A model generated the notes under the pieces. The model worked only from the letters and a program-made list of their open reading frames with translations, was not told the origin of the DNA and made no database searches. From assembly GCF_014695725.1 (NCBI RefSeq), contig NZ_JACJOU010000019.1:496001-560000 (forward strand): a stretch of 64,000 nt of DNA. Reading direction: 5' to 3'. Of this stretch, positions 9,649 through 19,688 are shown piece by piece. This DNA comes from Microcoleus sp. FACHB-672. GTDB taxonomy: Bacteria; Cyanobacteriota; Cyanobacteriia; Cyanobacteriales; Oscillatoriaceae. Numbering within the stretch: position 1 is the first letter of the stretch; every line of letters starts with the position of its first letter. A program made the translations under genes and the position numbers.

Positions 9649-9974
9649 TCAGCACAATGTTTTATTAGTGATTTTTTTAAGAGTTTTTTAACCGCAGATA
9701 AACACAGATAAACACAGATGGGTTAAGGGTTGGGAGAATAATATTTTGGATTTTTAGGTGTTTTCAAGTTGGAAAATAGAAAACTTTGGTTTTTTAGAAA
9801 CATTAGGCTTTTTATTATTAAGAAATGATTTGGGTTACTGTCGAGAAATTTTGACCCAAGGAAGTTGGTAATTTTTAAAAGTAGGTTATAAATAGGATGC
9901 TTTTGGCTCGGATTCAATTAGAGTGAGGTAGGATCTAGCTGATCGAGCAAAGCAGTTAAATAAGGAATGCAATT
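9649..9974. other. AT-rich spacer
   Basis: Apart from the dispersed repeat at 9691-9720 this 326-bp spacer is AT-rich with homopolymer runs. A 64-codon minus-strand frame at 9723-9917 is a compositional artefact rich in Asn, Lys, Phe and Leu. AAGGAATG close to the next gene's ATG (9975) is its likely ribosome-binding site. Confidence 0.5.
9691..9720. repeat. Dispersed GCAGATAAACACAGAT-type repeat, copy 2
   Basis: ACCGCAGATA followed by two AACACAGAT(A/G) units, downstream of the ROK kinase gene. Same family as the copies at 4811, 36434 and 54241. Confidence 0.6.
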
Positions 9975-10976
9975 ATGAAAGCAGTGGTGATGACCGCAGT
10001 CGGCGATCCAGAAGTCCTGCAATTACAAGATATTCCACAACCGAATATTGAAAAAGATACAGAAATTTTAGTGCGGTTAAAAGCAGCCGGGGTTAACCCT
10101 GTCGATACCAAACTTCGCAAAGGGGGGACTTTTTACCCAGACAAAACACCGGCAGTGCTGGGGTGTGATGGTGCCGGCATTGTTGAAGCAACCGGCAGTG
10201 CTGTTAGTAAGTTTAACACTGGCGATGAAGTTTATTTCTGCAATGGTGGACTTGGTGGCCCTACCGGCAACTATGCGGAATATGCTGTTATTGATGAGCG
10301 CTTTGCTGCTAAAAAACCCGCTTCATTGAGCTTTGCTGAAGCCGCCGCAGCCCCTCTGGTTCTCTTGACGGCTTGGGAAGCACTTTATGATCGCGCACGC
10401 TTGCAAGCCGGCCAAAAAGTGTTAATTCATGCCGGTGCTGGTGGGGTGGGTCATGTGGCAATTCAATTGGCAAAATTGCAAGGTGCTGAGGTTTGTACGA
10501 CGGTAGGTGATGAAGAAAAAGCTGAGTTTGTCCGGCAACTCGGTGCCGATTTAGCGATTTTATACAAACAAACCGACTTTGTTCAAGCGACTTTAGACTG
10601 GACGGATGGAGAAGGTGCGGATATTGTTTTCGACACTGTCGGCGGAGAAACTTTTTATAAAAGTTGTCCAGCGGTGCGAGTTTATGGCGATCTTGTCACA
10701 ATTTTAGAGCCAGAACCTGAATATGGAAATTTAAAAATCGCTCGGCTACGAAACTTGCGAATTAGTTTAGAATTGATGCTCACACCGATGTGGCAAGGCT
10801 TGGCGAAATATCAGGAAGAGCAAGCAAAGATTCTGCAACAATGTGCTGATATGATTGATGAAGGCCGGCTCAAAATTCATTTGGGTAAAACTTTCCCCTT
10901 GCAAGAAGCCGCAGCAGCTCACCATCTGCAAGAAACGGCTTCCATGACTGGCAAAATTGTCTTGCTGATCGACTAA
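9975..10976 (+). CDS. NADPH:quinone oxidoreductase-like MDR protein
   Basis: A zinc-free medium-chain dehydrogenase/reductase of the quinone-oxidoreductase branch, expected to use NADPH to reduce quinones or enones in the cytosol. The GroES-like domain has AAGVNPVDTKLRKGG and the LGCDGAGIVEATG segment. The Rossmann domain has the nucleotide motif HAGAGGVGHVAIQLAK near residue 150 and the family signature DIVFDTVGGETF. The structural-zinc cysteines of alcohol dehydrogenases are missing. The length of 333 aa is typical. An AAGGAA sequence precedes the ATG. The gene stands alone and is followed by a hairpin repeat at 11094. Substrate unknown. Confidence 0.9.
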   Translation: MKAVVMTAVGDPEVLQLQDIPQPNIEKDTEILVRLKAAGVNPVDTKLRKGGTFYPDKTPAVLGCDGAGIVEATGSAVSKFNTGDEVYFCNGGLGGPTGNYAEYAVIDERFAAKKPASLSFAEAAAAPLVLLTAWEALYDRARLQAGQKVLIHAGAGGVGHVAIQLAKLQGAEVCTTVGDEEKAEFVRQLGADLAILYKQTDFVQATLDWTDGEGADIVFDTVGGETFYKSCPAVRVYGDLVTILEPEPEYGNLKIARLRNLRISLELMLTPMWQGLAKYQEEQAKILQQCADMIDEGRLKIHLGKTFPLQEAAAAHHLQETASMTGKIVLLID

Positions 10977-11093
10977 TAATTATTTGGGTTGTCTCTCGTT
11001 CATGCCTAGCCTTGTTAAAGTAATTTAAACGGCTATAGGGTGATTCACAACAAGTTGATCGATGTCGCACATTGAACTTTAATTTATCAGTAG

Positions 11094-11120
11094 GGTGGGT
11101 TGCGCTTCGCTTAACCCACC
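11094..11120. repeat. GGTGGGTT hairpin repeat
   Basis: Stem GGTGGGTT (11094-11101) pairs with AACCCACC (11113-11120); the loop itself can fold as GCG-CTT-CGC. This is a widespread cyanobacterial intergenic palindrome type. It lies within the 305-bp spacer between the MDR gene and the TPS-CHAT gene and may also end transcription of the MDR gene. Nothing else was seen in that spacer. Confidence 0.65.
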
Positions 11121-11281
11121 TTATTAAACTGGCTTAAATTTAATCCTATTTGTGAAAAAACGACATAGTCATTGTAAAAACTTATTAAAGTTTCGTTTTT
11201 TGAGAGCAAGCGCAGCCATAGCCCCTTAACAGACAACGGATGCCGAAGCTATGCTGTAGGAGCAAGCTTTGGCGCTTTAAC

Positions 11282-14200
11282 ATGAATAATTTACATAAGT
11301 CAACCCTCAAACTACGCAAATCAAAAGGAGTTCGGCGGTTTTCGAGTTCTGTTTTTGTGTTCACTTTATTCTTTTTACTTTTGCCGTCAAAAGTGTCGGC
11401 ACAATCGATTAAACCGGCAACTGACGCAACCAACACAACCACGACTCAAAACGGCAACACGATTAACATAACTGGGGGACAGCTCTCGAAAGATCAAGCG
11501 AATTTATTCCATAGCTTTGAGCGCTTTGGCTTGAATTCGGGTGAAATTGCTAATTTTGTTTCTAATCCGCAAATTGAAAATATTTTAGGGCGGATCACTG
11601 GCGGTAACGCCTCCTATATCAACGGATTAATTCAAATAACCGGCGGCAATTCCAACTTATTTTTAATCAATCCAGCCGGCATTGTATTTGGGCCAAATTC
11701 TAGTTTAAACGTACCGGCTTCTTTCACCGCAACGACTGCCGGCGGAATTGGGTTGGGATCGCTTTGGTTTAGCGCTTCAGGATTGAATGATTATACGGCT
11801 TTAGTGGGGACTCCCAGCGCCTTTGCCTTTCCGATGAGTAATCCGGGAGGAATCGTCAATTTTGGCAGCTTGAGCGTTTCTCAGGGGCAGAATATCACCT
11901 TTTTAGGTGGCACCGTTACTAATACCGGAAACTTGAGTGCACCGACAGGGAATATTACCCTGGCGGCAATCCCCGGAGAAAACCTTGTTCGCCTTTCTCA
12001 ATCGGGACATTTATTAAGTTTAGAGGTTCAACCAATTGCCAATATCGGCACTGCATCTTTACCAGACAATTGGATATTGCCGATTCCATCCTTACCGGAA
12101 TTACTAACAGGTGGAAATATTAATCATGCAACAGAATTAACGGTTAATTCAGATGGCACCGTACAGTTAGCCGGTTCTGGGATTACGATTCCCACAGACA
12201 GCGGAACGACAATTACAGCCGGCAATATTGATGTGTCTGTGTTAGCGGGAGGAAGTGGGGGAGAAGTTAACCTTTTTGGCGATAAAGTTGGATTATTTAA
12301 TGCCGGCATTAATGCTTCTGGTAGTAACGGCGGCGGAGATGTGCGGATTGGCGGAGATTACAAAGGTTTAGGAAGTGTACCCAATGCCGGTTTTACGTTT
12401 ATTAGTTCAGATTCAACGATTAATGCCGATGCTTTAACAAATGGCAATGGCGGTCGTGTTATTGTTTGGTCAGATGAAGCCAGCCGCATTTATGGAAATA
12501 TTAGTGTTCAGGGTGGGCAAAGTGCCGGTAATGGCGGTTTTGTCGAAACGAGCAGTCGCCAATTTCTAGAGATTACAACCACTCCTAATATTGCAGCTCC
12601 TGCCGGCTTGGGAGGAAGTTGGCTAATTGACCCGAATAATATTAACATCGTTGCCAATGGCAGTGGAAATGCTAATATCACACCCACAACTGCCGGTGAA
12701 CCCCCCAACACGTTTACAACCACAAGCAATACTGCACAAATTGAAATTGGCTTAATTTATAACGCCTTACTGTCTGGTGATGTCACGGTGTCTACTGGAA
12801 CAGCAGGAGGGCTATTTAGTGCTTTTGAAGAGGGCAATATTACCCTAAATACTCCCCTGGATTATAACGGGATAGGTACTGGGAGAACTCTAAGACTTAA
12901 TGCACATAATAATATTTTTATCAACCAGCAAATATCAGATAACATTATCGGCGGCGATTCACTAAATTTAGTCTTAAATGCCAACAGTGATAATAGCGGT
13001 TTTGGCAGAATTCAAATCAATGCGCCCATTAGTACAGGAGGTGGAAACCTCTCGATGAATGGGTATGGTGATACATTTGCCGGCCTCAGTATTAACAGTC
13101 CAATCAACACAGGAGGCGGGAGTATTGACCTCACCGGCATTAGCAATAGCGAACCGGCGATTAATATTAACAGTACCCTGGACTCTGGCACCGGCAATAT
13201 TATTCTAACCGGCGATGAGATTAACTTAAACGAAACTTCAGTATCAGGTCAAGGCATACTAACTTTACAGCCTTTAACCGCCACTCAAGCCATCGCTATC
13301 GCTGGAACTGACAGTGCAAGCACCGACATCTTAAATTTAACAGCCACAGAGATTGGCATCTTGCAAGATGGCTTTAACTCCATCACCATCGGACGTGCAG
13401 ACAGCAGCGGTGCCATCTCTTTTGGGAGTAATGTTACTTTTAACGATCCGGTGACACTGCTCTCACCTGCAGGTGCCGGCACGATTAGCACCAATGGCTT
13501 TACCCTCAACGCTCCTTCCTTAAGCGCGATTGCCGGCAGCAATATAACAGTCAATAGCAACATCACCACCAATGGAAATATCAATTTCATTGCTGATGCG
13601 GATGCTACAGGTAATGGCACACTTTTTATCCGCAATGCCACGATTAATACAAACGGTGGCAACCTCACGGGCAACGGTAGAAGCAATTTTTTAGGCAGTG
13701 AAGGGGTTAGTATCCTCAATAGCAGCATTAATGCTGGAGGTGGAAACATTGCACTCATCGGCACAGGAGCATCCACGGGTTCGGGTAACGAAGGCATTTA
13801 CATTATTAACAGCCAAGTGCAAACAAACGGCGTGGGAACCATTCAGCTAACAGGCACTGGCGGTGTTGGGGACAGTGGCAATCACGGGATATACCTGACT
13901 GGAGTCGGTTCTACGGTGAGTTCAGCAAGTGGAGAAATCAGCCTCACAGGTGCCGGTAATGGCACTGGGAACTTCAATCTAGGAATTTATCTTGACGACG
14001 GTGCGGTGGTGCAATCCACCGACACAGGGAATATTACGCTCAATGGCACCGGCTCTCCTAGCGGCACGGAAAACAATAACACCGCGATCAATCTTTCTAA
14101 TAGCACAGTGCAAGCCACCGGCACCGGCAGCATCACACTCCAAGGTAGCGGCGGTAATGGAGCAATCGGTAATATTGGCATCGATCATACCAATAACTCG

Positions 14201-17200
14201 ATTATTAGCTCCACCAGTGGGAATATCAACCTGACAGGTACGGGCAGCGGCATTGATGACGGGTTCGGCATTGAAATTCGCGACGGGGCTACAGTCGGTT
14301 CCACAGCCGGTGGGAATATTTCCCTAACAGGAAGCAGTACGGCAACGGGCAGCCAGAACCACGGCATTATCATCCGCCAGTATTCAAGCACCAATAGCGG
14401 CACCGTGCAAACGACTGGCGGCAATATTACCCTTAATGGCATCGGCTCTGCTAATGCCATTGGAACGGGCAACACCGGCATTGCGCTTTATGGCGGCGCG
14501 TTGGTGCAAACTAGCAGCATCGGCACAGTTACCCTTGAAGGGACTGCCGGCAATTCAACCTCAGCCGGTATTGGGATCGATGTGGCAGGCATTAACTCAA
14601 TGATCGCTGCCGTAGATGGAGATATCAGGCTTACAGGTACTGGCAACGGCGGTAGTAACGGTTTTGGCATAGAAGTTCAAAACGGCGGCGCAGTGCGCTC
14701 TACAGGCGTTGGAAATATTTTTCTAACGGGGAACAGCACGGGTGCCGGCAGCCACAACCACGGTATTATTTTTCGCAATAGCGGCATCATAGAAACAACG
14801 GGTGCCGGCAATATTAGCCTGACTGGCACTGCTTCTGCCAATGCCACAGGCAACGGCAGCACCGGCATCATCCTTTTTAGCGGCGCGACAGTGCGAGCCA
14901 CGGGTTCAGGTAGTATCACCCTTGAGGGGACTGGTGGCAGTAATGAACCACAAGTTGGCGCAGGTATCGATCTGGGGGATATTAACTCCCTGATTAGCGC
15001 CGTAGACGGGGATATCAGGCTGACGGGTACAGGGAAAGGTGGCAATGACGGCTACGGCATCGAAGTGCGCGATGGTGCAACCATTCGCTCTACAGGCGTT
15101 GGCAATATTTTTCTGACAGGAACGAGTGAGGGAATCGGCAGCAATAACAATGGCATTATATTACGCAACCTCTTTACAACCAATAACGGCATTGTCGAAG
15201 CAACCGGCACGGGAAATATTAGCCTCACTGGCACAGGTTCAAATGGCGCTGCGGGAATTCTCGTACAAAATGGCTCGATTAACCCCACAGGAGTTGGCGG
15301 CACCGGCACGGTTACGTTAAGTGCCGATGAAATTGATTTACTAGGCAATACTCAAATAAGAGGCATCGGCAGTCTCCTGTTACAGCCGCTCACTCCCAGT
15401 TTAAACATAAGTGCCGGCGGCACTGTGGTAGACACTCGTTTGAATTTAGACACCGGCGAATTAAATACCTTGCAAGATGGGTTTTCCCAAATCTTTATCG
15501 GAGGCGCTAATAGCAATAGCGTTATTACTCAGACAGGAAATTTAACGTTCAATGATCCTGTAACGATACGTTCTTTCGCTCCCGGTGGCTCAATTAATTT
15601 TACCGGCGGCACCCTCACCGGCACAGATAACGCCACGATTACGTTCTCTGCCGATGGAGATATTATCGCCGGTAATATTACAAATCCAGGTCGAGCGGTG
15701 ACTGCAAGCAGCAGCACCGGCAGTATTAACACCAGTCCCGGCACAATTGACACGAGCAATAGTAGTGGCAGTGGCGGCGAGATCCGCCTGGAAGCACTCA
15801 CCGGCAACGTCTACTCAGGCAATTTAAATGCTTCTGGAACAACCGGCGGCGGCAATATTACAGTGCTGGGTGCAGGAGTTATTAATGCCGGTGATATCAA
15901 CTCCAGCACAGTATCGGGCAAAGCCGGTGATGTGATAATCGACCCTATTGATATTACGGTTAATACCATTAATGCCGAAAGCGCTTCCGGTACAGGCGGT
16001 AACGTTACTGTTGAAGCGACTAATTTTATTCGGCTTCCAGGCTCGTTTTCCTCAAGCTTCTGCCTGAGTGGTTGCAGCATTTCCTCTGCCGGTGGTACAG
16101 CAAATGGCGAGGTAGTAATTCGGCATGGCGGCGGTTATCCGGTTAATCAACTCTTTGTCGTGGGTGATGCCACAACCAATGGCACGGCGGCTGCAATTGT
16201 TGGCAGCTCAACAAATGCGATCTCCCCCATCCAATCATTTGCCGGTCCCTACACTCAGGGCAATATTCAAATCATTAGCACGCCGGCACCAATTCCAACA
16301 CCAATTCCAACACCAATTCCAACACCAATTCCAACACCAATTCCAACACCAATTCCAACACCAATTCCAACACCAATTCCAACACCAATTCCAACACCAA
16401 TTAGTCCAGCGCCAACACCAATTGCCGAACCCACTCCAGTGCCGGCACCAACAATTACTCCTGCGCCAACACCAATTCCCGAATCCACTCCAGTGCCGGC
16501 ACCAACAATTACTCCTGCGCCAACACCAATTCCCGAACCCGCTCCAGTGCCGGCACCAATAATTACTCCTGTGCCAACACCAATTCCCGAACCCGCTCCA
16601 GTGCCGGCACCAATAATTACTCCTGTGCCGAATAGTAGCTGTACAGGGGCTAACTGTAATGTCTCCCCCCCCACAGAGGTTCAAACAACCGCACCCTCGA
16701 CACAGATGCCAAATGCGGCTAATAACCAGCAGATTTTGGTTGTTGAGCCTCAAATCGTACCGAGCCTTAACACGCTTCCCTCAGAGACAGCAACAACTCC
16801 TGTAAATACCGCCACAGCCAGCAATCCTGTTTTATCAACGACTCCTGTAAATGTCGGCACAGCCAGCAATCCTGTTTTATCAGGGAGTGGTAGCTTCGCC
16901 CCTACAGAGTCGGCAACAGGCGGGGGACTTGCTCAGCCGATATCACCAGTGGATGGCTCCATTTCTCAGGCAGCACCGGCAACAGGCGAGGGACTCGCTC
17001 AGCCGGTTACCCCGATATCACCAGTAGGCGGTTCCATTTCTGAGGCAGTGCCGCCGGCAGGGGGGAGACTGGCTCAAGTAGAAAAACCAATTGCCGGGGG
17101 GAATACAGCCGGTTCCAGCATCTCCGAGATCGGAGGAAGAGCCAATTCACTTCCCCAAGAAGGTTCAAGTTGGGAAGCTCAAGGCGGCACAAAGACACCA

Positions 17201-18556
17201 GTAACGCACAAGATAGGTGCTTTGGCGGGAGAAATTCAGGTTTTTGGCTCCCGCGAAGGTTCCACTCTGCCAAAGCGAATGTCGGGTGTGATCGGTGCCG
17301 GTGCTGAAGTTACCCTCGCCGCACTGCTGAAAAATAACCTCGCTTCCGGGAATATAGAGGCAGCAGTCCCGCAAATCGAGCAACTTCAGAGTCAGGAAGT
17401 TGGGGATTACTATGAGATGGAAGCCCCCACCTTAATGACAGCGGAAAGTATTCAAGAGGTTCTCAAAACAATTGCCCGTCAAATCGACAACCGTTCAGCA
17501 ATTATTTATGTATTAGCCCAGCCAGAGCAATTGGAACTGATCATGTTCTCTGCAGAGGGCAAACCGATTCACAAGAGTGTTCCCATCCCCGAAGAGACTG
17601 TGCTGCAAGTGGCTGCTCAGTTTCGCAATAAAATCACCAATCCCTTAAATCTGAATAACACCGGCTATTTGCCCCACGCCCAACAACTCTATCAATGGAT
17701 GATCGCACCCCTAGAGCCGGAGCTAAAAGCGCAAGGCATTGAGACGCTTCTCTTTTCAATGGATGCCGGCTTGCGATCTTTACCTATCGCTGCTTTGCAT
17801 AATGGCAAACAATTTTTAGTTGAAAAGTACAGTTTTAGCCTAATCCCCAGTATGAGTCTGACCGATTTGCGCTATGAATCTGTCCAAAATATGCCGGTTT
17901 TGGCGATGGGAGCCTCAGAATTTAGTGAGCTTCCAGATTTGCCGGCGGTGCCCTTAGAATTGTCTACCGTCGCTGAAGAAACGCAGTCACAAGATTATTT
18001 TCTGAATCAAAATTTTACGTTAAAAAATTTGCAATCCCTCCGCCAAAACTACCCCTATGGAATTATTCACTTGGCAACTCACGGGGAATTTAATTCAGGA
18101 AGCTCCAACAATTCCTACATTCAACTGTGGGACGAAAAGTTAACATTGAATCAACTACGGCAGATGGATTGGAGTAATCCGCAAGTGCAGTTATTGGTGC
18201 TAAGTGCCTGCCGCACGGCGGTAGGCGATAAGCAGGCGGAGCTAGGCTTTGCCGGCTTAGCGGTGGGTGCCGGCGTCAAATCGGCAATGGCGAGTTTGTG
18301 GTATGTCAGTGATAAAGGCACGTTTGCGCTGATGAGTGAGTTTTACCGGCAGCTCAAAACTGCTCCCATCAAATCGGAAGCTCTCAGGCAGGCGCAACTG
18401 GCGATGGTGAACGGTCAAATTTATTTACAAGATGGTCAGCTGATAGCACCCAAAGAACGCGTGACGTTGCCATCCTCTCTAGCACAAAAGCAAAGCCAGT
18501 TGCTCAAACATCCCTACTTTTGGGCCGGCTTTACAATGATTGGTAGCCCGTGGTAG
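11282..18556 (+). CDS. Giant exoprotein: filamentous haemagglutinin (TPS) domain fused to CHAT protease
   Basis: A 2424-residue protein. The signal peptide is at about 1-40 (basic, then [17 protein letters not shown]). The TPS/haemagglutination domain follows ([18 protein letters not shown], then [20 protein letters not shown]) and normally passes through an outer-membrane TpsB pore. Residues about 250-1600 are a Gly/Thr/Asn-rich beta-helix with three tandem units of about 130 aa. A Pro-rich stretch (nine IPTP units, four 18-residue units) and a spacer of about 400 aa lead to a CHAT caspase-like domain in the last 340 residues, with the expected catalytic His2267 (LATHGEF) and Cys2310 (LSACRTAVG). 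The ATG at 11282 gives a standard signal peptide; one 14 codons earlier (11240) is possible. No tpsB is in the window. Substrate and biological role are unknown. Confidence 0.92.
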   Translation: MNNLHKSTLKLRKSKGVRRFSSSVFVFTLFFLLLPSKVSAQSIKPATDATNTTTTQNGNTINITGGQLSKDQANLFHSFERFGLNSGEIANFVSNPQIENILGRITGGNASYINGLIQITGGNSNLFLINPAGIVFGPNSSLNVPASFTATTAGGIGLGSLWFSASGLNDYTALVGTPSAFAFPMSNPGGIVNFGSLSVSQGQNITFLGGTVTNTGNLSAPTGNITLAAIPGENLVRLSQSGHLLSLEVQPIANIGTASLPDNWILPIPSLPELLTGGNINHATELTVNSDGTVQLAGSGITIPTDSGTTITAGNIDVSVLAGGSGGEVNLFGDKVGLFNAGINASGSNGGGDVRIGGDYKGLGSVPNAGFTFISSDSTINADALTNGNGGRVIVWSDEASRIYGNISVQGGQSAGNGGFVETSSRQFLEITTTPNIAAPAGLGGSWLIDPNNINIVANGSGNANITPTTAGEPPNTFTTTSNTAQIEIGLIYNALLSGDVTVSTGTAGGLFSAFEEGNITLNTPLDYNGIGTGRTLRLNAHNNIFINQQISDNIIGGDSLNLVLNANSDNSGFGRIQINAPISTGGGNLSMNGYGDTFAGLSINSPINTGGGSIDLTGISNSEPAININSTLDSGTGNIILTGDEINLNETSVSGQGILTLQPLTATQAIAIAGTDSASTDILNLTATEIGILQDGFNSITIGRADSSGAISFGSNVTFNDPVTLLSPAGAGTISTNGFTLNAPSLSAIAGSNITVNSNITTNGNINFIADADATGNGTLFIRNATINTNGGNLTGNGRSNFLGSEGVSILNSSINAGGGNIALIGTGASTGSGNEGIYIINSQVQTNGVGTIQLTGTGGVGDSGNHGIYLTGVGSTVSSASGEISLTGAGNGTGNFNLGIYLDDGAVVQSTDTGNITLNGTGSPSGTENNNTAINLSNSTVQATGTGSITLQGSGGNGAIGNIGIDHTNNSIISSTSGNINLTGTGSGIDDGFGIEIRDGATVGSTAGGNISLTGSSTATGSQNHGIIIRQYSSTNSGTVQTTGGNITLNGIGSANAIGTGNTGIALYGGALVQTSSIGTVTLEGTAGNSTSAGIGIDVAGINSMIAAVDGDIRLTGTGNGGSNGFGIEVQNGGAVRSTGVGNIFLTGNSTGAGSHNHGIIFRNSGIIETTGAGNISLTGTASANATGNGSTGIILFSGATVRATGSGSITLEGTGGSNEPQVGAGIDLGDINSLISAVDGDIRLTGTGKGGNDGYGIEVRDGATIRSTGVGNIFLTGTSEGIGSNNNGIILRNLFTTNNGIVEATGTGNISLTGTGSNGAAGILVQNGSINPTGVGGTGTVTLSADEIDLLGNTQIRGIGSLLLQPLTPSLNISAGGTVVDTRLNLDTGELNTLQDGFSQIFIGGANSNSVITQTGNLTFNDPVTIRSFAPGGSINFTGGTLTGTDNATITFSADGDIIAGNITNPGRAVTASSSTGSINTSPGTIDTSNSSGSGGEIRLEALTGNVYSGNLNASGTTGGGNITVLGAGVINAGDINSSTVSGKAGDVIIDPIDITVNTINAESASGTGGNVTVEATNFIRLPGSFSSSFCLSGCSISSAGGTANGEVVIRHGGGYPVNQLFVVGDATTNGTAAAIVGSSTNAISPIQSFAGPYTQGNIQIISTPAPIPTPIPTPIPTPIPTPIPTPIPTPIPTPIPTPIPTPISPAPTPIAEPTPVPAPTITPAPTPIPESTPVPAPTITPAPTPIPEPAPVPAPIITPVPTPIPEPAPVPAPIITPVPNSSCTGANCNVSPPTEVQTTAPSTQMPNAANNQQILVVEPQIVPSLNTLPSETATTPVNTATASNPVLSTTPVNVGTASNPVLSGSGSFAPTESATGGGLAQPISPVDGSISQAAPATGEGLAQPVTPISPVGGSISEAVPPAGGRLAQVEKPIAGGNTAGSSISEIGGRANSLPQEGSSWEAQGGTKTPVTHKIGALAGEIQVFGSREGSTLPKRMSGVIGAGAEVTLAALLKNNLASGNIEAAVPQIEQLQSQEVGDYYEMEAPTLMTAESIQEVLKTIARQIDNRSAIIYVLAQPEQLELIMFSAEGKPIHKSVPIPEETVLQVAAQFRNKITNPLNLNNTGYLPHAQQLYQWMIAPLEPELKAQGIETLLFSMDAGLRSLPIAALHNGKQFLVEKYSFSLIPSMSLTDLRYESVQNMPVLAMGASEFSELPDLPAVPLELSTVAEETQSQDYFLNQNFTLKNLQSLRQNYPYGIIHLATHGEFNSGSSNNSYIQLWDEKLTLNQLRQMDWSNPQVQLLVLSACRTAVGDKQAELGFAGLAVGAGVKSAMASLWYVSDKGTFALMSEFYRQLKTAPIKSEALRQAQLAMVNGQIYLQDGQLIAPKERVTLPSSLAQKQSQLLKHPYFWAGFTMIGSPW
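14108..15260 (+). repeat. Three tandem ~390-bp beta-helix units inside the TPS-CHAT gene
   Basis: Units begin near 14108, 14504 and 14891, spaced 396 and 387 bp, each opening with V(Q/R)xxxxGxxTLxG. Shared blocks include [13 protein letters not shown] or [29 protein letters not shown] and GNISLTG. Units two and three are the closest at DNA level (both contain CGCTCTACAGGCGTTGG), which suggests recent duplication or gene conversion. Confidence 0.75.
16292..16399 (+). repeat. Nine perfect 12-bp units encoding IPTP
   Basis: Nine consecutive copies of ATTCCAACACCA, each encoding Ile-Pro-Thr-Pro, join the beta-helix to the Pro-rich linker. The absence of third-position differences suggests ongoing slippage or very recent expansion. 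Units of 12 bp keep the frame, so the copy number can change length but not reading frame. Confidence 0.9.
16409..16624 (+). repeat. Four 54-bp units encoding an 18-residue Pro-rich repeat
   Basis: Four units of pattern (A/V)PTPI(A/P)E(P/S)(T/A)PVPAP(T/I)ITP follow the 12-bp array directly. Units two to four are nearly identical at DNA level. The product is an extended Pro-rich stalk likely to hold the CHAT domain away from the beta-helix. Confidence 0.85.
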
Positions 18557-18631
18557 TTGTTTGATGATGTTAAACCCGGTTGCAGTTTTAATGGGTGAGC
18601 CGGCTACATTTTGTCAATTTAAAATAGCCTA

Positions 18632-19021
18632 ATGTCTCTGTTGTTAAGGTTGCTATTTGTATTATTTTTTGCTTTGCTGCTCGTCATTGTGGCAGCAACA
18701 CCAACAGCACTAGCAGCGAGCGCTTAGCCAGACAAAACACTTTTAACCTTAAGCTCGCTAAAAGGCCGGTTTAAATCAGCAACAATCTATCATTATCTTT
18801 ACATCACTGATGCCGGCGTACCCATCCAATCAGCCGCAGCCGATTCCAAATCCGAGCTGTCGCGTCTGAGATCCGCTCTTAAGGCACTTTCTCCAAACAG
18901 GCTTACGATCACAGAAGATGCCCTCTCCTCGACGAAGTTGGATAAAATCGTTTCTGGAATTGCTCTTTTAAAGCCAGACTCCGACTACACCCAACATTTA
19001 GCCAATGATCACATCCATTGA
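18632..19021 (+). pseudogene. Secreted-protein ORF interrupted by in-frame TAG
   Basis: The ATG at 18632 opens a classical signal peptide (MSLLLRLLFVLFFALLLVI, then AATPTALAASA), ended after 31 codons by TAG at 18725-18727. The same frame then stays open for 97 more codons to TGA at 19019-19021, with a normal protein-like composition (LTLSSLKGRFKSATIYHYL, ITDAGVPIQSAAAD, KLDKIVSGIALLKPDSDY). Without the TAG this would be a 129-residue exported protein. It lies 75 bp after the TPS-CHAT gene on the same strand. There is no ATG after the TAG, so re-initiation is unlikely. Most likely a recent pseudogene; recoding or a sequencing error are alternatives. I do not recognise the family. Confidence 0.55.
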
Positions 19022-19688
19022 GCCATAATTTTTGTAGTGGCTTTAAGATAAAAAAAGTGGGTTAATTTTTTCCTGTGTCAGCTGGAAATTGCAACCTGAC
19101 TCGATAGAGTTAGGGGGGGCGTTCACTTGAACTCAAAAAATATAAGCCGGCTCAACTATTCATTTGGTGAAGTGCCGGCTCGCTAGAACCAAGCCGAGCA
19201 AATAACTGGTTTTTAGTAGAAGAACGTATAAAAAAGAGAGAGAGGCAAAAAGACACAACCATAGAAAAATTGAATGATTGAGCTTGCCGTCAAGTGGCTG
19301 CCGGCATCTCAGGTACTTTATTCCGAAAAATCAGTTTAACTTCTTGTCTTTAAGCGATAAAATTGTATTTCTCTCTCTATTTATAAAAATATTTTTATTC
19401 AAATATCTGAGTTTAGATTTCATATATATTAATAAACTTTTATTGCATAAGAACTTGCAACTTACTTACAATCTACTGACCTTGAGATAAGATATTAAAT
19501 AGGTTTTCTCATTCTTGGCAGTGATTCCTTCTACCAATGAGACAAAGTTATAAATCGCAACAAACCTATAAAGTAGAAAAGTCAAGCCAGTATAATTAAA
19601 TTAAAAGTTTGAGTAGATCGAAGTGGTTAATTTGGTGGTTCTAATGCTACTTTATAGCTGTGAAATTAGCCAAATAGAGGCGCTGCAA
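19022..19688. other. AT-rich upstream region of the PAS kinase
   Basis: No convincing gene. A 70-codon plus frame at 19278-19490 starts at TTG, is dominated by Leu, Phe, Lys and Asn and has no ribosome-binding site. The region probably holds the promoter of the multi-PAS kinase, but I could not assign -10/-35 boxes with confidence. Confidence 0.4.

Noticed and set aside
9723-9917. 64-codon minus-strand ORF
   Set aside because: Low-complexity AT-rich composition, no ribosome-binding site, no family pattern.
16292-16624. Tandem array considered as a CRISPR or origin iteron array
   Set aside because: There are no spacers, the unit is 12 or 54 bp, and it is in frame inside a gene encoding a Pro-rich linker.
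12124-16753. Many minus-strand Pro/Leu/Val-rich and Trp/Cys-rich ORFs inside the TPS-CHAT gene
   Set aside because: They are shadows of repetitive coding DNA with no start signals and no family resemblance.
19278-19490. 70-codon plus-strand ORF before the PAS kinase
   Set aside because: TTG start, AT-rich, Leu/Phe/Lys/Asn composition, no ribosome-binding site.
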